Origin: Sphaeroforma arctica JP610
Lineage: Eukaryota > Opisthokonta > Ichthyosporea > Ichthyophonida
Direction: 5' to 3'
DNA: 21,286 nt
NCBI RefSeq assembly: GCF_001186125.1
Contig: NW_014040396.1
Coordinates: 42,800-64,085 of the forward strand
Shown: one piece after another, positions 18,759-21,286 of the stretch
How positions within the stretch are numbered: position 1 is the stretch's first letter
How the letters are laid out: every line of letters begins with the position of its first letter
The notes under the pieces: model-generated
Told to the model about the DNA's origin: nothing
What the model saw: only the letters and a program-made list of their open reading frames with translations
Database searches by the model: none
Program-made: the position numbers and the translations under genes

Positions 18759-18762
18759 TGAC
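18759..18762. repeat. Target-site duplication TGAC, right copy
   Basis: Equals 4557-4560. Sequence beyond it reads GAGGGCACCGAATTTGTAAAC (E-G-T-E-F-V-N), the expected continuation of a DDE integrase core after the second aspartate. Confidence 0.9.
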
Positions 18763-19643
18763 GAGGGCACCGAATTTGTAAACAATATTGTCAAATTCAT
18801 CATACGAGCGTTGGGCATTATACACAAGACGTCCCAACCATACCGCCCGCAGACGTTGGGTGCGGCGGAGCGCCGACATAAGGAAATCCACAAATGCGTG
18901 CGCGCATTGTGTGTTGGTTATCCGGAGTTATGGGATGAATGTCTACCGTTTACTATGTTATACCAGAGCCTTCGGATATCACTACGTCACAAGTCAGCAC
19001 CATTCAGCGTTTATTTTGGTCGACGACATGTCCCGTTTGCAAACATGACTGATGATTTACCTGGTCATATTCCTACCACGAATGATGCATGGTTAAAGAG
19101 GCTGGATGATTTGGAGAAGACTATCTTACCAAAACTTCATCAGAAAACGATTAAGTATACTGATGCCATGGCAGAGGCTACGGATCAAATGCGTAAATTT
19201 GATTTGATTGAATTTAAGACGGGGGACGTCGTCATGATACTCGCTCAGGGAGCAACGACCAAGCCATGAAAACACTCCTTGGTCCGTACGTGATTCATAG
19301 TCGGGAGAATCAGAGTTACCATCAACGAGCAAAGGATGGCAGCAAGTCGCCTGAGCTCAGAGACCGACCCGTGAATGTGGAGATTATTCGGCTTGTACAT
19401 CGGGCTACGGAACCACCACTTGATGAATCTCTATGGAGAGAGGGCGGTTCGACATTTCGACACATCATATCGCACCGTCATAATGAGGCGACTCAACAGT
19501 CGGAATATTTGGTACGCTGGTTGGAAGGATTTCCTACATGGGTGACAGCCGATGCCTTTGACGACCCCAACGTCGTGCCTGCACATCGCAAGCGGATTCA
19601 AACGCGTGAGAGTCGACGACAACGACGTCTGGTACAATGTTAG
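18763..19643 (+). pseudogene. Integrase remnant of element A, second catalytic part, GPY/F and chromodomain-like tail
   Basis: This part continues A's integrase on the far side of element B. It has GTEFVNNIVKFI directly behind the site, then LGAAERRHKEIHKCVRALC with the catalytic glutamate (near 18860), the helical stretch around FSVYFGRRHVPFANMTDDLP, FDLIEFKTGDVVMIL, the GPY/F motif LLGPYVIHS (near 19280) and a chromodomain-like tail EYLVRWLEGFPTWVTADAF (near 19503-19560), ending in the basic RESRRQRRLVQC. The tail resembles the Y-L-V-K-W-x-G-x-x-x-x-x-W core of chromodomains, which in chromoviruses guide insertion to marked chromatin. The coding is broken. Confidence 0.9.
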
Positions 19644-20091
19644 AGCAGTCTGGGTCGATGGTATGTCTGGCCGAGGTTGCGACCTTGCTGCGTGCATGGG
19701 GGATGACAACACATTCATATAACCAATAGTCGATGTTATTAGAGCAGTAATATTCTTTTAATAAAAGCTGTTATATATAGAGTAGATACCTGTATTAGAC
19801 TATATATGATGCACGAGCTGCACAGATCAATATTAGAAGACACATTGCTTACGTACATTACGATAAATAAACATGATACATATTCGACAACAACGGAAAT
19901 GATATAAGTGATTTGCTACATCATACACTATACGAAGACAACACGAACATATAAATATACAAGGGCGTACACTAGTGTCATAATAATATACGTGCAACAC
20001 TAATATAACAGACATCGAAACAAACAAACACACGACGCCAAACGTCGCTAAACACGAGCGGTGGTGGTGAGTGGCAAGTATATATATATGC

Positions 20092-20400
20092 TTAGGGTAC
20101 AGGCGAGCACCCTGTTGACTCCAACTCAGCGGCGAGCAACCCTGAGGACACGGCGCATTGAACTTTGCGCAGGCACTTTGAAGTCGGTGAGCAACCGCAA
20201 CCTCACTAGCGTGTTGCATGGCACTATCATAGTTGACAGAATAGACCGTGGGGTTATTTAGATGCTGAGAGTGCAGGCGAGCAACCTGTTGACTCTTACT
20301 CAGAGGTGGGCAACCCTGAGGACACGCCGCATTGAACTTTGCGCGAACACTTAAGAGTCGGTAGGAACCCGCAGCCTCAAGCGTGTTGCATAGTCGCTAT
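20092..20400 (+). repeat. Two ~174-bp direct repeats in A's 3' noncoding region
   Basis: ATTGAACTTTGCGC recurs at 20157 and 20331, and CAACCCTGAGGACAC, TGTTGACTC and GCGTGTTGCAT recur at the same spacing. They correspond to the repeats at 7640-7935 in element B. Confidence 0.88.
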
Positions 20401-20453
20401 GAGTGGTGTTGATTTGAATCGCATTATTACGTACCCAACGATACCATGGGTAG

Positions 20454-20606
20454 CACTATTACGTAGACGGCGGAACGTGTACGACATTATTATGCAGCAG
20501 GCGGAACATGTGCGATGTGTTACGCAGGAGGCGATACATTGAGACACTATTACGTAGACGACGGAACCAGCAAAAACCTATTGGTGTGGCAGGCGGAACA
20601 TGTAAG
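20454..20606 (+). repeat. Decayed ~30-bp tandem array in A's 3' noncoding region
   Basis: Four to five units built on CACTATTACGTAGACGGCGG then AACATGT, for example ACATTATTATGCAGCAGGCG and ACACTATTACGTAGACGACG. It is the counterpart of the six-unit array at 7441-7620 in element B. Confidence 0.78.
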
Positions 20607-21228
20607 GCGCTGTGACGGAGTCACGGAAAGCGTGCCCACCACGCGCATAGCATACATAACACTTCGAGTCATTAAGAACAAGAGTAGACCAGAGTAAATA
20701 GGTTTAATGGTATAATACGATATGGTCAGGAACAACAGGGAGTTGTCACTGATACCCAGGATTGGTGAGCGTCACATACAAGGGTGTCGCACGCGGTCAA
20801 CCCTGTGATGATAGAATAAAGAGGATAGTACAATGTTATTAGAGTCATTATATAGCATAGTGGCAACCGCCCGCACTATAGGCGGACGGGAGGCGAACAA
20901 TAATTGTTAACATTCATAAACGTTATGCTTTTAGTCATATGCGGGTACGTATATAAACACAAAAAACGGGGCCTAGAAATGGGCCTATTTTTATTTTTAT
21001 TTTTCAGAAAAACAATAAAAGTTTTCACAATACGTTTATTTTTATCGTTAACATTCGTAAACATACCATAACCAACATGTAACACATAACTAAAACACGG
21101 ATATCTCAGCAAATACACATGCTACACCGCTCAAAATTTTACATATATTAGAGGTCATGTGCGGTATAGATACATGGCTTCCGCTACACACAACACAACA
21201 GAGTCACTCGCATGCCTACACGAAATGT

Positions 21229-21258
21229 TGAGATCACATTCAATTGAATGTGATCTCA
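21229..21258. repeat. Perfect 30-bp palindrome
   Basis: TGAGATCACATTCAA and its exact reverse complement TTGAATGTGATCTCA meet at 21243/21244 with no loop. It lies in A's 3' noncoding region. The matching place in B (about 6690-6750) has shorter inverted repeats such as CACGATAACGTG but not this perfect structure. Confidence 0.9.
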
Positions 21259-21286
21259 TTTAATGAAAAAACATAATAATGTACGG

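Larger units (their letters stand above)
18763..21286 (+). mobile_element. Element A, right arm
   Basis: Resumes directly after element B with the rest of integrase and continues into the 3' noncoding region. No LTR end is reached. By comparison with B (about 3.4 kb between pol and LTR), A's 3' LTR should lie roughly 1.8 kb or more beyond the right edge. Confidence 0.88.
19644..21286 (+). other. 3' noncoding region of element A
   Basis: No credible coding sequence. It matches B's region from about 8370 down to about 6690 in reverse complement and in the same order: the two-unit ~174-bp repeat, the 30-bp array, a stretch containing CAACCCTGTGATGATAGAA, an A/T-rich block with GGGCCTATTTTTATTTTTA, the word ATAACCAACATGTAACA, and GTATAGATACATGGCTTCCG near 21165-21185. 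That order identifies it as part of the element and not host flank. Between 19740 and 20080 I see only AT-rich sequence with no feature. Confidence 0.8.

Noticed and set aside
19833-20219. 128-codon minus-strand open frame
   Set aside because: It overlaps the repeat region shared by A and B, its peptide has no domain pattern, and the matching part of B does not keep an open frame that I can see.
21229-21258. Palindrome as a bacterial CRP-type operator (TGTGA-like words)
   Set aside because: The surroundings are a eukaryotic LTR element with no bacterial genes, and the symmetry is a full 30 bp without the usual central spacer.
1-21286. Host genes, tRNA or rRNA genes
   Set aside because: I looked for tRNA B-box words, rRNA-like conserved stretches and non-retroelement coding on both strands and found none that I could support. 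All long open stretches belong to gag or pol.

Overview
The window is eukaryotic and holds no host gene that I can recognise. All of it is explained by three LTR retrotransposon fossils of the Ty3/gypsy (Metaviridae-like) class, nested one inside another. A DDE integrase, a GPY/F module and chromodomain-like tails place them near the chromoviruses. The lineage cannot be named from the sequence. The mixed base composition and the nested decay would suit a repeat-rich protist or another large, transposon-loaded eukaryotic genome, but that is inference.

Layout. Element A (plus strand, oldest layer) enters from the left inside gag and runs through protease, reverse transcriptase, RNase H, a methyltransferase-like segment and the first part of integrase, to position 4560. 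Element B (4561-18758, minus strand) sits inside A's integrase. It has two 384-bp LTRs that begin TGTGG and end CCACA, and a 4-bp target duplication TGAC. A resumes at 18763 with the rest of its integrase and a chromodomain-like tail, ending at 19643, and then a repeat-rich 3' noncoding region runs past the right edge. A and B belong to the same family, so each shows the other's uninterrupted sequence. Element C (8504-14051, minus strand) is a different gypsy family inserted near the 3' end of B's pol. It has LTR ends TGTAAAA/TTTTACA, a GTAC target duplication, and a G-rich polypurine tract next to its 3' LTR.

Relative age. By eye the two B LTRs differ at about 20 of 384 positions (about 5%), while the shared part of the C LTRs differs at only about 4-6 of about 221 (2-3%). 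With the nesting, this gives the order A, then B, then C. All three elements are broken in several places and none looks able to act alone.

Most notable points: (1) A and C both carry, between RNase H and integrase, a segment resembling the Dam-like N6-adenine methyltransferase domain known from DIRS retroelements, although these elements have a DDE integrase and not a tyrosine recombinase; (2) A and B share an unusually long noncoding region after pol (about 3.4 kb in B) with the same two families of tandem repeats; (3) the two reciprocal insertions can be proved from within the window.
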